The position numbers and the translations under genes are program-made. Shown here one piece after another: positions 10,721 to 22,967 of a stretch of 64,000 nt of DNA. Below the pieces are notes generated by a model that had not been told where the DNA came from, searched no databases, and was given only the letters and a program-made list of their open reading frames with translations. Position 1 is the stretch's first letter, and each line of letters opens with the position of its first letter. The stretch comes from Saposhnikovia divaricata (Eukaryota > Streptophyta > Magnoliopsida > Apiales > Apiaceae): contig CM071594.1 in NCBI GenBank assembly GCA_036435485.1, positions 201,526,216-201,590,215 on the forward strand, written 5' to 3'.

Positions 10721-11655
10721 TGGCTCAAAGGTGGTATAGCCGCTTACCTGCAAACTCAATTGGCTCATTCAAGGAACTGAGTGCAGCCTTTGTCAGCCAG
10801 TTCATTAGTGGGAGAGTCCATGAAAAAAGTTCTGCATCCCTGATGTATGTGGTGCAGGGGAAGAATGAGAATCTGAGAGATTACCTCAAGCGGTTCACCA
10901 AGGAGACGCTGAATATCACTGATCTGGAAAATAAGGTGGCCATGGTAGCCCTGGAACACGGAACCACTGATCTCTTCTTTAAAAGGTCTTTGGCAAAACA
11001 TCCTCCTGAAAATATGGCCGAGCTCCAACGGAGGGCCGACAAATATATCAAGGCTGAGGACAGCATGAAGAAGGAAACCACATGAGGCAATGGCAAGGGT
11101 TCTAATAATTCGAAGAAACGAAAGCAAGAGCAAGAGTACGATGCTAGGGACAAGTATCCCCGGACTAGCAAGGATTCTGAGTCACCACCAAAGAAGGGTT
11201 TGGGATCGAGGTTTTCTGATTATGCAAGGCTAAACGCTCCTAGGAGTCAGATCTTGCTAGATATTGAGAAGGATAAAGACTTCCGATGGCCGAAGCCACT
11301 TAGGGGTGATCCCACGAAAAGGAACAAGGATCAATACTGTAGGTACCACCGTGATGTGGGTCATGATACAGATGATTGTAGACAGTTGAAAGATGAGATT
11401 GAGTTCTTGATCCGGAAAGGAAAGCTAAGCAGGTTCACGAAGAATGATGATCGTGGAACCCAAAGAAGGGACTATGACAGGAGAGACAATGACAAAAGAG
11501 ACAGCAATCGTGATCGTGATCGTAATACACAGCCCCGAGGGCCAGTAATCAATATGATTTGGGGAGGACCAACAGCAGCTGGCACTACCCGGAACTCCCG
11601 AAAGGCCTATGCTAGAGAGGTGATGCACATAGTAGGACTAAGACTGAGAAAGTGA
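10721..11655 (+). pseudogene. Tat gag, C-terminal part
   Basis: Continues the frame of 3725-4684 after the insertion: first the rest of the capsid-like gag domain (about 10721-11000), then a Lys-rich linker. A zinc knuckle of the Tat form CX2HX4HX4C follows (CRYHRDVGHDTDDC, about 11339-11380), and then an Arg/Asp-rich tail. An in-frame TGA at 11083-11085 interrupts it, probably a CGA codon changed by C-to-T. The frame ends at 11653-11655, where a small deletion just upstream has shifted it relative to the protease frame. Confidence 0.88.
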
Positions 11656-12506
11656 TTGGTTTTGATGACTCAAACCTTGAGGGGGTGAAATTCCCCCATG
11701 ACGACCCGTTGGTCATAACTCCTGTAATTGGAAACTCGGAGGTGAAACGAGTCTTGATAGACAATGGAGCTTCTGTTGATATCTTGTTTCACGATGCATT
11801 TGTGAAAATGGGGTACACCGATTCCCAATTGACCCCCACCAACATGCCAATCTACGGATTTAATGGAGTTGAGTCCAAGGTCGAAGGTACTATTCAATTG
11901 CCCATGACCATTGGACAGGAACCTAAGGAAGCTACTCAGATGCTGAATTTCCTTGTGATCAAGGCATCCTCGACTTATAACGCAATCCTAGGAAGGACTG
12001 GACTTCATGCCTTCAAGGCTGTGGCCTCCACATATCATATGAAGATTAAGTTTCCAACCCGGAATGGTGTTGGAGAACAAAAGGGTGATCAGAAGATGGC
12101 AAGAAGTTGTTACGTATCCGCGCTAAGGGCTGATGGAATCGGGGGGCAGGTACTTCCGATCGAAGACATGGATGTCCGTGGTGATGATGAGCACCGAGGA
12201 AAGCCAGCAGAGGACTTAATCCCTATTCCTCTGGAGCTAGGTGACCCTGACAAGGTGACTTATATAGGAGCCTCTTTGAAGGAACCCCTGAAGGACAAGT
12301 TGATAGCATTCTTGCAAGAAAATGGCGATGTGTTCGCTTGGACAGCAGCTGATATGCCAGGGATTGATCCCCAACTCATAACTCACAGATTGAATGTCGA
12401 TCCTAATCGGAAGATAATACAGCAGAAGAAGAGGAACTTTGCACCTGAAAGGCAAGAGGCCATAAAGCAAGAAGTGGACAAGCTCTTAGAAGCTGGGTTT
12501 ATCTAA
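11652..12506 (+). pseudogene. Tat protease and linker to reverse transcriptase
   Basis: 284 codons. An aspartic protease active site of the form LIDNGAS (about residues 35-41) has Asn in the place of Ser/Thr, usual in Tat elements, followed by the ILGRTGL flap-end motif near residue 112. The protease cleaves the gag-pol polyprotein in the particle. The C-terminal 60 residues are the pre-RT region. The codon before the next pol segment is TAA (12504-12506), in frame with the RT that follows. The frame is joined to gag by a frameshift near 11635-11645, so the listed start is an artefact of the break. Confidence 0.88.
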
Positions 12507-12527
12507 GAGATTCAGTTTCCAGAATGG

Positions 12528-14576
12528 TTGGCTAACCCTGTTATGGTCAAGAAAGCCAACGGTAAGTGGAGGATGTGTATAGACTTCACCGACTTGAATG
12601 ACGCATGCCCTAAGGATTGCTTCCCTTTACCAAGGATAGACATGTTGATAGATGCCACAGCTGGACATGAGATGCTTAGCTTCATGGATGGTTTCAGTGG
12701 CTACAATCAGATTAAGATGCACAAGGATGACGTCCCTAAGGTATCTTTCATAACTGACTTCGGTGTTTTCTGCTATCTTGTTATGGCTTTCGGTCTAAAA
12801 AATGCAGGAGCTACTTACCAACGACTAGTGAATAAGATATTCGCCCATCTGATTGGAAAAACCTTGGAGGTCTATGTTGATGACATGTTAGTCAAGAGCC
12901 TGTTCAAGGCAGACCACATTAAGCACCTCAAAGAGGCATTTGAAGTGTTGAGGCACCATAAAATGATGTTGAATCCAGCCAAGTGCGCCTTTGGCGTTGG
13001 ATCAGGCAAATTCTTGGGTCTTATGGTTTCAAAGCGAGGCATAGAGGCCAATCCTGACAAGATCAAGGCGATCTTAGACATGGAGCCACCACGCTCTACA
13101 AGAGATGTGCAGAAGTTGACAGGCCGGGTAGCGGCTTTAGGAAGATTCATCTCCAAGTCTGGTGACAAATGCTTGCCTTTCTTTCAAGCATTGAAGAAGG
13201 TGAAAAATTTTGAGTGGACCCCTGAGAGCCAAGAGGATTTTGAACAATTGAAGAGGTATATGGTTGAAGCCCCGTTGCTGGCCAAACCTAGTCCCGGAGA
13301 GACCCTTTATATATACCTGGCGGTATCTGAGCAAGCTTTGAGCACCGTTCTCATTCGAGAAGAGAAGAAGGTCCAGAAACCTATCTATTATGTGAGCAAG
13401 GTGTTGCACGGGGCGGAGCTGAATTACTCTCCCCTTGAGAAGTTCGCCTTGGCATTGATAACAGCCTCGAGGAAGTTACGCCCGTACTTCCAGGCACATA
13501 AGATTGAGGTCCTGACGGACCAACAGTTGAGAAACATTTTGCATAGCCCGAAGGCTAGTGGAAGGCTAATCAAGTGGGCGATTGAACTTGGAGAATTTGA
13601 CATCACGTATAAGCCTCGAACAGCCATTAAGGCTCAGGCATTGGCTGACTTCGTGGTTGAATGCACCATTAGAAACCAAGAAGTCGGGGGGCAGGAAATG
13701 ATAACAACCCCTGAGAAGCAAGATGAACATGGAGAACTTGAACCAGATCAGAAGGAGTATTGGGTGCTCTATTTTGATGGAGCATCAAAAACAAAATCTA
13801 GTGGCGCAGGCTTAGTATTGCAAAGCCCCGATGGGTTCACAGTCGAATATGCTTTGAAGTTGGATTTCCAGACAACCAACAATGAAGCTGAGTATGAGGC
13901 CTTGATAGCTGGTTTAGGCTTGGCCAGAATCATGAGAGTCAAGAATCTCAAAGTTTGTGGAGATTCAAGATTAGTAGTCTCTCAAGTAAATGGAGAATTT
14001 GAGGCCAAGGATGAAACTATGGCAAAGTATCTGCGAGTTGTGAAAGCTGTCATGACTCAGTTTGACGAGTGTTATGTAGAACACATCCCGAGAGAAGAGA
14101 ACGTTAAGGCCGATGCCCTATCTAAGTTCGCTTCTTCCGAGATAGAAAACTATGCAGGGAGTGTTTACTTCCAGGTCTTGAAGGCCCCGACCATCGACTC
14201 GAAATTAGTGGCACCAATTGATGTGGGAAGCTCTTGGATAGATCCTATCAAGGCACACCTTGAGACCGGGTGGCTCCCAGACGATGCCTTGGAGGCACGA
14301 AAACTTTCAGTAAGAGCATTGAGATACACTTTGATTGAGGGCATTCTGTACAAGAGATCATTTGTCATCCCGTACTTGAAATGCTTGAGGCCTCAAGAGG
14401 CAAGGGAAGCTTTGGAAGAAGTCCATGAAGGGATCTGTGGGCAGCACCTGGGGGGCAGGGCTCTGGCTCACAAAATAACTCGTTTGGGATTCTACTGGCC
14501 AGAGATGCTGGCTGATGCACAGAATTATGTCAAGAGGTGTGACAGGTGCCAGAAGCATGCTCCGATTGTCAGGTAG
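12528..14576 (+). pseudogene. Tat reverse transcriptase, degenerate RNase H, second RNase H and integrase zinc domain
   Basis: 682 codons in one frame. RT occupies about residues 1-200, with the catalytic YVDDM at 116-120. A first RNase H (about 250-375) has lost its first Asp (LAVS in the usual D position). A tether leads to a second RNase H (about 411-540) with D in FDGAS, E in NNEAEYEAL, D in GDSRLV and D in KADALS all present. The integrase HHCC zinc domain starts near 630 (CDRCQKH near 672). The dual RNase H marks the Tat lineage, where the second copy (archaeal-like RNase H) is thought to take over primer and hybrid removal. TAG at 14574-14576 cuts integrase; it is probably a CAG changed by C-to-T. 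Confidence 0.93.
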
Positions 14577-14585
14577 CCGCCTGAG

Positions 14586-15467
14586 ATGTTAACATCAGTT
14601 AGTTCCCCCATTCCATTTGCAATGTGGGGGATGGACATTCTTGGTCCTTTCCCTATGGCATCAGCACAGAGGAAGTTTTTGATTGTCGCCATCGACTACT
14701 TCACCAAGTGGATTGAGGCTAAGCCTTTAGCCAAAATAACCACCAAGCAAGTTTCCCAGTTCTTTTGGGAGAACATAATCTGCAGATATGGCATCCCACG
14801 AATCCTTGTGACGGATAATGGGACACAGTTCAATAATGAAGAATTTAAGAAGTACTGTGAGGAGAATGCTATTGAGCTTCGTTTTACCTCAGTAGCACAT
14901 GCGCAAGCAAATGGACAGGCCGAGGTGGCAAATCGGATCATCCTTGATGGACTTAAGAAAAGGGTTGAACGCTCAAGGAGCACCTGGGTAGACGAGTTAC
15001 TACCTATACTCTGGGCTTATCGCACTACTTGCAAGGTGACCACAGGAGCAACCCCGTTTCTGCTAGCTTATGGAGCTGAGGCAGTTGTGCCGATGGAGAT
15101 CATGCATGCATCACCTCAAGTGGAGGCATTTGAACCTGAGACAAATGAAGAAGGTATGAATCTCGCCCTAGATCCGATTGATGAAGTCAGGGACGAGGCA
15201 AACTCCAGAAATGTGGAGCATCAAAAGAAAGCATCCTTCTATTACAACCACAGGGTTAAGGAGAGGTTCTTTCAGCAAGGTGATTTGGTTCTGAGGAAGA
15301 TCGAGGCTTCTGGAGTTGGCCAGAAAGGAAAACTAGCCCCAAACTGGGAAGGGCCATATCGAGTCAGGAAGACGTTGGGACGAGGATCATATAAGTTGGA
15401 GACCTTGGACAGGGTTGAGGTGTCCCGTACTTGGCATGCCTTGAACCTCAAGATTTATTATGTTTAA
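14586..15467 (+). pseudogene. Tat integrase core and C-terminal domain
   Basis: 293 codons in frame with the previous segment. The DDE catalytic core is complete: D17 (GMDILGPFP), D77 (VTDNGTQF) and E113 (NGQAEVANR), with 35 residues between the second D and E. The C-terminal domain (about 205-290) ends ARTW-type (VSRTWHALNLKIYYV), as in Tat. No chromodomain follows. Integrase inserts the cDNA and leaves the 5-bp duplication seen here. It is separated from its zinc domain by the TAG at 14574. Confidence 0.93.
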
Positions 15468-15879
15468 GCTGCCTCTGCGAGGATGTAGTTTTTTATTTAT
15501 CTAGTAGGAGAAGTAGAAATAAGGTTCGATGAAACCATCCCAGGGTTTTGATGCCCCGAGTAGGACAATAATGAGCTGTGTAAGGGTTGAACCCTTTTTG
15601 AGTTATTAATGCAAACTTGTTTTCCATTTTATGATTCTATGTTTTGTTTATGTACCAAGCCCCTGTTGAGTGTGAGTCTAGGAAGACCAAGTACCGAAAA
15701 TAAATGAACATACGAATAAAACAAACAAGTGCATAAATAAAGACCCCGAAGGGCCAACAGTTAGGGTTACATCATTTAAACCGAATAAAAGTTTAATCAC
15801 GAAGTACCGTGATTGAAATACTAGAAATAAAAGTCACATACGGCTAAGCTAGGCCATGCAAAGCCCGAAGCGATCCCAG
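15468..15879 (+). other. Start of the Tat 3' non-coding region
   Basis: No sense ORF. It contains AGACCCCGAAGGGCC-type GC islands but no tandem repeat. It lies between the integrase stop and the antisense ORF's stop codon, so the two genes converge here with about 410 bp between them. Confidence 0.6.
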
Positions 15880-16104
15880 CTACTCATCCGAGGAATCCTC
15901 CTCGCCATTCTCCTCCTCATCGGTCTCTTCCTCGCTACTCTCCTCCTCGTCACTCTCTTCCTCAGAGCTTTCCTCAGCATGGCCCTTACCCGGTTCGGCT
16001 ACCGCCATTGGTGGAGCTGTCACTTCCATTGCCTCAACCTCTTCCTCCTCGGAAGATGAGCTATCTTCAACTACCTTGTTTGAGGGGATTGCTTGACGAA
16101 CTAC
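15880..16104 (-). pseudogene. Acidic C-terminal tail of the Tat antisense ORF, cut off by Tekay-1
   Basis: On the minus strand this encodes about 74 residues, with long Glu/Asp/Ser clusters (EESSEEESDEEESSEEE), ending in TAG at 15880-15882. If Tekay-1 and one copy of its TCTCC duplication are ignored, its frame is the same as that of the antisense ORF at 31413-33282, separated only by TAG at 31417-31419. I read it as the end of that ORF. The overlapping plus-strand frame at 15856-16059 (Leu/Ser-rich) is its shadow. Confidence 0.8.
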
Positions 16105-16109
16105 TCTCC

Positions 16110-19100
16110 TGTAACACCCCCAGATCCGGGGTCAGGGATCTGGTGGTTACGGTCTTACATCCATTCATAATACTTGACTTGAGTTCACAATAAATAAATC
16201 ACATGCTGTGACCCCACAATAATTACCACTCACACACACAACAGTTATAGTCCCAGAGATGAAATTGAAATAAGTCTTACATTAAAGGGTTTACGAATAA
16301 AAGTTATTACAATCCCAAAAGGATAACATCATAGGTTTAAAAGTTTTGCCGTTGATTACATTAATTATACATATACTTAAACAGGAAACAAAAGCTGTCT
16401 AACTATGCTACCTCAGCAATGGCGGCTAGCATCTCAGCGGGTAGTCCGGTGGGTCGGGTAACCTGCTTGCGCCGAGTGCGCCTGACGCGAGCCATCTGCC
16501 CTAGCTGTTGTTGTGACATAATATAAACAAAGCAAGAGTGAGCGAAAGCCCACCAACAAAGATATAACTGAACGATAATTTAAAACAGTTCAAAGCTATC
16601 TTTTAAACCATATGCCATGCATTTACGGAAATGATGCCAGTATAATATGAACGATGAAGTTACAAGGTAACTTAAAGTATTTGTTTGAAGAAATATCTGC
16701 TACATCAAAGTAAGCGAGATATTATTATCGTTATTAAGAAGAGGAACTTGCAAGAAAGGGTTGCAATTCCAGTTATGACTCTTTTCCAACTCTGCCAACA
16801 GTAATCATGTTGCAGGAAATAAATGAATTTGGATGATGAACCAATGATGGAGTATTCACCGCGCCCGCTGTTCCAATCTTGATGATCAGTCGAGATCGTA
16901 CAGCTCAATTTAGATTTACTACCGGTAGAAGGAAGAACTGACGGCTTTACTTGTATACCGCCTTGCTAGCTCTCCCCGGCCAACGGTTGGGCCAAGGAGA
17001 TGGACCGGCGCTACTCGGCCTCTTACACGACTCCTAGTTCAAATAGAATTCATGATTCTGAATGTAACGTTCGTCCCCCTTTCCCCAAGTATAAGACTTG
17101 TTGATAAGACTCCACAAAGTAGTCGTATCTAGTTGGAAAGGAAAATTTACCAATAACTCCCAAGCTATTACTTGGTAACGGATATCAACTTGTTCCAGTA
17201 ATCTTACCCCTCGAAAGATGAGAAGGTAAGCAACGACTTAATAAGTCAACAGCACCCGAGTTGCGGGTGAAGGGAATACTTTATGACCGGGAAGTCGACA
17301 AGATAAATAACATTTTCCAAGTAAGGTTCCCTTATTATTAAGGAGATAGACTCAAAGAAGAATGATGTCTGAGAACCTTTCTTGATATAAGATTAATAAT
17401 AATATGACTTCGAAATATTTTCTGTAATAATCGAAGAAGATAACCTTATCGAGATTATTCTAAGTATGAAATAAATATTCAGAGAATATTTATTGAGTTA
17501 AAATATTTAAAGAATATTTGGGAATATGAAAGAATATCTTTAATCAGAGTATTTCTCAAAATAATCCCTGAAGAAATATCAGGGGAATATTTATTGAATA
17601 AATAAATATTTAAATGAATTTTCAAAACAATATTCATTAATTATTAAGACCTGAAAAGATTATGTAAGGTAATATTCATAATTAATTAGGAATTTAAATG
17701 AATATTCAAAAGTGATATTCATTTAATGAATAATATCCTAAATGAATATCAAGTAATATTCATTTAGTAATCCAAGCCTTAAGAAATATTCGAGATAATA
17801 TTCGATAATTAAATCAAGCTTCAGATGAATATTAAAACAATATTCATCAAGTATTTAATATCTTAAATGAATATTCAAAAGTAATATTTATTTAATAAAG
17901 TAATATTCTAAAAGAATATCCAATTAATATTCATTTAATAATCTCATCTTTAGAAGAATATTCGAAATAATAGTCGATAATCAATTCGACTCTGAATGAA
18001 TATTGAGAAATATTATTCGTTGAATAGTTACGTTCAAATAATTATTTGAAGTAAGGATCGTTAAAATAATTAGTCTCGAACGAATATTCAAATAATATTC
18101 GTCACCCAAATAATAGAAAATATTTACTTAAATATTTTCCTCCGAGGTAATCTCGATATATCAAGGAATATTGACTCCCGGTCTATATTTGATTAATGAG
18201 AGGTATACGCCCTTCTATGAGGGTCTTACAATAACCGGCTTATAACTGATATATAACTATCTAGCTTATAAGCCAACAATAACCTTTAGGGAACAAGTAT
18301 ATCAATTCAACTTGAAAGTAGGCATGCATGCAATGGCATATGTATATCAGCAATCATATATATATATTTATTCAATCACAACAACAGCCTAAAAGAAGGG
18401 AATTGAAACTTGCCTGGTAGTCGAGTACGGTAAGGGGTAGTGGTAGCGGGTCCCGGTTCAGCCTGGTGATCTATAAATAGCCAAGGCATTCGGGATTAAT
18501 CACTTAACATATTAAAAGTTAAGTTATACTTAAATCGAAACACGTTCTCGAGTTATCTCGTTATACCCCTGTTTGTGGATTACTTATTATCACTGATCCG
18601 ACCCGACATTCGTTCGTTAATACGACATGCCACTGCACTTATACTTGGGACATACTTAAGTCATATGAGTTCTAAGGTTGATCGTTACGAACCAATATTA
18701 TACTCCGAGTTTTATCGCCCGTTTTCTAAGTGTTTTACCAAAGTTATAAAAGAGTCGTCTTTTAGGGGTTCGTTCGCGTTTAACCTTGACTCGAACATTT
18801 TTAATAAATCGAAAAATGCTCTTTTTGACATACGGTTTTCTTTCACACCTTCCTTCTTACCCCTAGTATTTATTTACCAAGATTCGCCATGACGTTACAT
18901 AGCTTACGAGGGTTCAATTTCAGTTACGAACTTACGTTTACGGATTCGAACTACTTTTAGTAATTTGGTCATAAATCCTAAACCGTAAGTCCGTTTCACG
19001 TGATCTTTATATCAAAACGAAGCTTAGAACATTACCTATCCTATCATGGCAGATAAGGTCTCTGGAAAGTAGGGGTTTGACATGGAAAATGGCATACAAA

Positions 19101-20655
19101 ACATGGTATTGTAAAATCGGGCATTATAACGGCTGTAAATCGAATATCTATCAATTTCGAATCTTCCCATAAACATAGCATCCAACCCAAACAACATATA
19201 CATGACTTATATACATGAACTGAGGCCAAGCAATGCCTTTCCGTTCATCTAGCTATTTACATCATTAATCCAAAATCCATACATAATCATGCTTATAACT
19301 TTAACATAACCATAACTAAGTTATAACTATCAAAAACATGCTTAAATCTCAAACAAGGGTTAGGGTTTCAAGAGCTTTATACCTTCCTTAGATAGTGATA
19401 TAGCCTTACTAAGCCTTGTATGGTCCTTAGGAGTGATTATGCTTGCTATATCAACCATGAAAAATCAAGAAAACCAAGTTAGTTCAAGAAGAACACTATT
19501 CATGCTCCTCTTGAATGATTTATTTGAAAATGGAAATGGATGAGTTTGAAGCTAAGATTTTGAGGAGATAAGTTTTATGAAATGTAAGACTCACCTTAAT
19601 TATTTCAAGAACAAACAATGGTGGGAAGGTTGAGTTTGGATTTTGAATTAAGGGGTATGGCCGAATGCTTCTTTGCAAGGGGGGAAGAAGAGTTGCTTGG
19701 CTCTTTTGATTTTTTGTGTTTTAATCTCCTTTACTCTCATCCACTTACAACATAATATCTTGTAAAAGTCACTTTAATAAAGTGGTGAGGTGTTGGATGA
19801 TCAAATGGCAAGACATGTGTTGGTTTTGTGGTGGTTAATGCTTAACTAGGTAGTTACTTGCTAAGTACTTGGTTCTTCCTCTAAGGTGCTAGTTCCTTGC
19901 TTCTAGTTTAGTTACTAGATATTTATACTAGTAGCTTGCACAAGACTCTTGCTTCCTCTGCTTGTTTCTGTGTCCGGTTATTACCCGTTTCGATTGATCG
20001 TTCGCGAGAATATTTCACGGATTTCTAATTAGGGTTTACCGGGAATCCTCTTTAATATTAATACTTTCATTCTCCATCTTTCATTCTAACTTTCCATTTT
20101 ATATTCCTTTAATCCATTCGTTAATTACTTAAGGCTATCAGTGTCCAGGGAACTCTCGGAGAAAATAAAAGTGCTGTTTTTCAGAATCCGACAGCTTTTA
20201 CATACACTTATTTTCCCCCTGGGTCACTAATACGAACTCGGAAATCCGTTCCGAATACTTCTATATAGTGTCGTCTCATATTATTATATACTCCCACCAA
20301 AACACTATTCATTTTGTATTCTTTACTTGTTCTCTTAGGGTTGTATAATTGTCCGTATTCTCTTTCGATCGTTCCTTAACCTTTTTACGGAACTACTGGA
20401 TTAATCGTTATCGATCTGGATGACATGAGAGTATTCTCTTACTTGAAGTTGCCATATCTTATTCCCTTAGAAGATAGATTATTCTTACCTATGTTGTCAC
20501 CCTTTAGCATTCTTCAAGACATAAACATAATAAAGTCGAATTCCATTCATTCTTTCCCAATTATCAATTATTACACTGTAGCCATATCCACTATTCATTC
20601 TTACATCATTAGATACATAAAAGTTTTAATTCCACCCAAAATCTGGGTTCTTACA
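16110..20655 (-). repeat. Tekay-1 3' LTR
   Basis: 4546 bp copy of 26871-31407. It contains an AT-rich section (about 17400-18130) with a 169-bp internal duplication. The 105-codon frame at 18575-18892 is repeated at 29327-29644 only because the LTRs are nearly identical; I see no domain in it. Confidence 0.95.
17696..18032. repeat. 169-bp duplication of AATATTC dyads inside the Tekay-1 LTR
   Basis: AAATGAATATTCAAAAGT starts at 17696 and again at 17865. The following sequence matches at moderate identity for about 130 bases, including GAAATATTCGA and ATTCATTTA motifs. The other LTR has the same pair at 28448 and 28617. The motifs are themselves short inverted repeats (GAATATTC). Confidence 0.7.
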
Positions 20656-20668
20656 GTCTCCCCTCCTT
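20656..20668 (-). other. Tekay-1 polypurine tract
   Basis: On the minus strand AAGGAGGGGAGAC lies directly before the 3' LTR (TGTAAGAACC). Tekay-2 has the near-identical AAGGAGGGGAGGT in the same place. Confidence 0.85.
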
Positions 20669-20688
20669 AAAAGGATTCCGTCCCGGAA

Positions 20689-22272
20689 TCAGTTTGAAAA
20701 CAAGTGGGGGTACTTTTCTTGCATTGCGCTTTCAAGTTCCCAGGTGGATTCTTCTACATTGTGGTTCTGCCACAAAACTCTGACTAGCTGAATGACCTTG
20801 TTTCGGAGCACTTGTTCTTTCCGGTCTATGATTTCCACAGGTTGCTCCACATGGGTCAGGTCTGGTTGCATGTCCACTTGCTCATACTCTACAATATGCT
20901 TTGCATCCGGATTATACTTCCTCAGCATCGAAACATGGAACACATTGTGCACCTGCTGTAGATTCGGGGGCAATGCGAGTTCATAAGCTAGTTCCCCAAT
21001 CCGCCTCAAGATCTCAAATGGTCCAATGTATCTGGGACTCAGCTTTCCTTTCTTCCCAAATCTCATTAAACCTTTCCAAGGTGACACTTTCAAGAACACT
21101 AGGTCCCCTACCTCGTATTCCTTGCCTTTCCGAGCTAAGTCGGCATATTTCTTTTGTCGATCCTGGGCTGCTACCAACCGTCCTCTGATTAGATCTACTG
21201 CATCTTTAGTTCGTTGGACCACTTCGGGCCCGAGCATCTTTCGCTCTCCAACTTCATCCCAATACAAGGGAGATCGACATTTTCTTCCATAAAGGGCCTC
21301 ATAAGGTGGCATCCCAATGCTTGAATGATAACTGTTATTATAGGAGAACTCAACCAATGGCAAGTGATCATCCCAACTTCCTTTGAAGTCTATCGCGCAG
21401 ACTCTCAACATATCCTCTAGCGTTTGGATGGTCCTTTCACTTTGCCCATCTGTCTGGGGGTGGTAGGCTGTGCTCATGTTCAGCCGGGTCCCTACACATT
21501 CTTGAAAACTTCTCCAAAACCTGGAGTTAAATCTAGGATCTCGATCGGATACTATTGCGACTGGGACTCCATGTCGCGCCACTATCTCTTTTAAGTAGAT
21601 GTCCACTAGTCTATCGACCGTGTACCTTTCGTTGATCGGGAGAAAGTGAGCCGATTTCGTCAGTCGATCTACAACTACCCATATGGTGTCATGATTAGCC
21701 TTGGTCCTGGGTAAACCTACTACGAAATCCATGGCTATATGTTCCCATTTCCATTCTGGAATCTCTAAGGGATGTAGAAGTCCGCTGGGTTTCTGGTGCT
21801 CTGCCTTCACTCGTTGGCAGGTCAAGCATCTGCTTACCCACTCTGCTACGTCCTTTTTCATATTGGGCCACCAGTAATACTCCTTCAGATCCCTATACAT
21901 TTTAGTGCTACCGGGGTGCACTGAGTATCTTGAGTTGTGTGCCTCATTTAAAATCTCATCCTTGAGCTCCTGAACATTTGGGATCCATATCCTGTATGTG
22001 TACCTCATGATCCCTTCCTTGTCTCTTTCGCACTTAATTTCCTCCCCGGTCATTAGCTCTTCTGTGGAGTTCTTTTCTTCCTCCATCATCCGTTCCTGGC
22101 ACAGTCTAATCTTTTCTAGCAATGGAGGTTGGATTCTAATTTCCATCAACTTTTCTTGGCCCTCTCCAGGTAACTTAACCTCGATTTCCAACTTCTCAAA
22201 ATCCTTCACTAGCTCTTTCTCTGAAGTTATCCTCTTGAGCTTCTCTTTCCGACTAAGGGCGTCAGCCACCAC
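20689..22272 (-). pseudogene. Tekay-1 integrase with GPF motif and chromodomain
   Basis: 527 codons, an open reading frame but part of a broken polyprotein. The first 10 residues are the end of RNase H (VADALSRKE). The zinc domain has H112, H119, C149 and C152. The DDE core is complete: D182 (MDFVVG), D243 (SDRDPRF) and E279 (DGQSERT), with 35 residues between the last two. A GPF motif (IGPFEIL) lies near 425. The last 55 residues form a chromodomain-like module (PVEIIDRKEQVLRNKVIQLVRVLW...ESTWELE), which in chromoviruses is thought to steer insertion towards particular chromatin. The stop lies 20 bp from the PPT. Confidence 0.93.
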
Positions 22273-22967
22273 ATTGGCTTTGCCCGGGTGATAGCGAATT
22301 TCACAGTCGTAATCCTTGATTAACTCTAACCACCTCCTCTAGCGCATGTTAAGCTCTTTCTGAGTGAAAATGTATTTGAGGCTCTTATGGTCTGTGTAAA
22401 TCTCGCATTTTTCCCCATACAGGTAGTGTCTCCAAATCTTTAAAGCGAAGACTATGGCTGCTAGTTCTAGATCATGCGTGGGATATCTGACTTCATAATC
22501 CTTCAATTGCCTAGACGCATATGCTATTACCTTGCCGTGCTGCATAAGCACGCATCCCAGTCTTTTATGCGAAGCATCACTGTAAATCACGAAATCTCCT
22601 TTTCCATCAGGTAATGCCAGCACTGGGGCTGTCACCAGCCTCTTCTTTAACTCTTGGAAACTCTTCTCGCATTTCTCAGTCCATTCAAATTTCTCGGTTT
22701 TACGGGTAAGTCGAGTTAATGGAGCTGCGAGTTTCGCAAAGTCTTGGACAAATCTCCTGTAATATCCGGCCAGTCCAATGAAACTCCTCACCTCGGTTGG
22801 AGTAGTTGGCCGTTCCCAGTTTGAAACTGCTTCTATCTTGGAGGGGTCAACCAACACTCCTTCTCTATTGATCACGTGCCCTAAGAATTGTACCTCATTT
22901 TTCCAAAACTCACACTTGGAGAACTTGGCATATAACTGCTCTTTCCTGAGTATTTCTAAGGTTATCC
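22273..22967 (-). pseudogene. Tekay-1 reverse transcriptase end and RNase H
   Basis: An open frame (22339-22875, 178 codons) runs from the RT thumb (VDPSKIEAVSNWERPTT) into RNase H (FVIYSDASHKRLGCVL, then LELAAIVFALKIW and YTDHKSLKYIF). A single-base deletion near 22968-22975 separates it from the upstream RT. A TAG at about 22337-22339 separates it from integrase. Tekay-2 has CAG (Gln) at that TAG position (NMRQRRW), so the stop is a C-to-T change in a CHG context. Confidence 0.9.
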
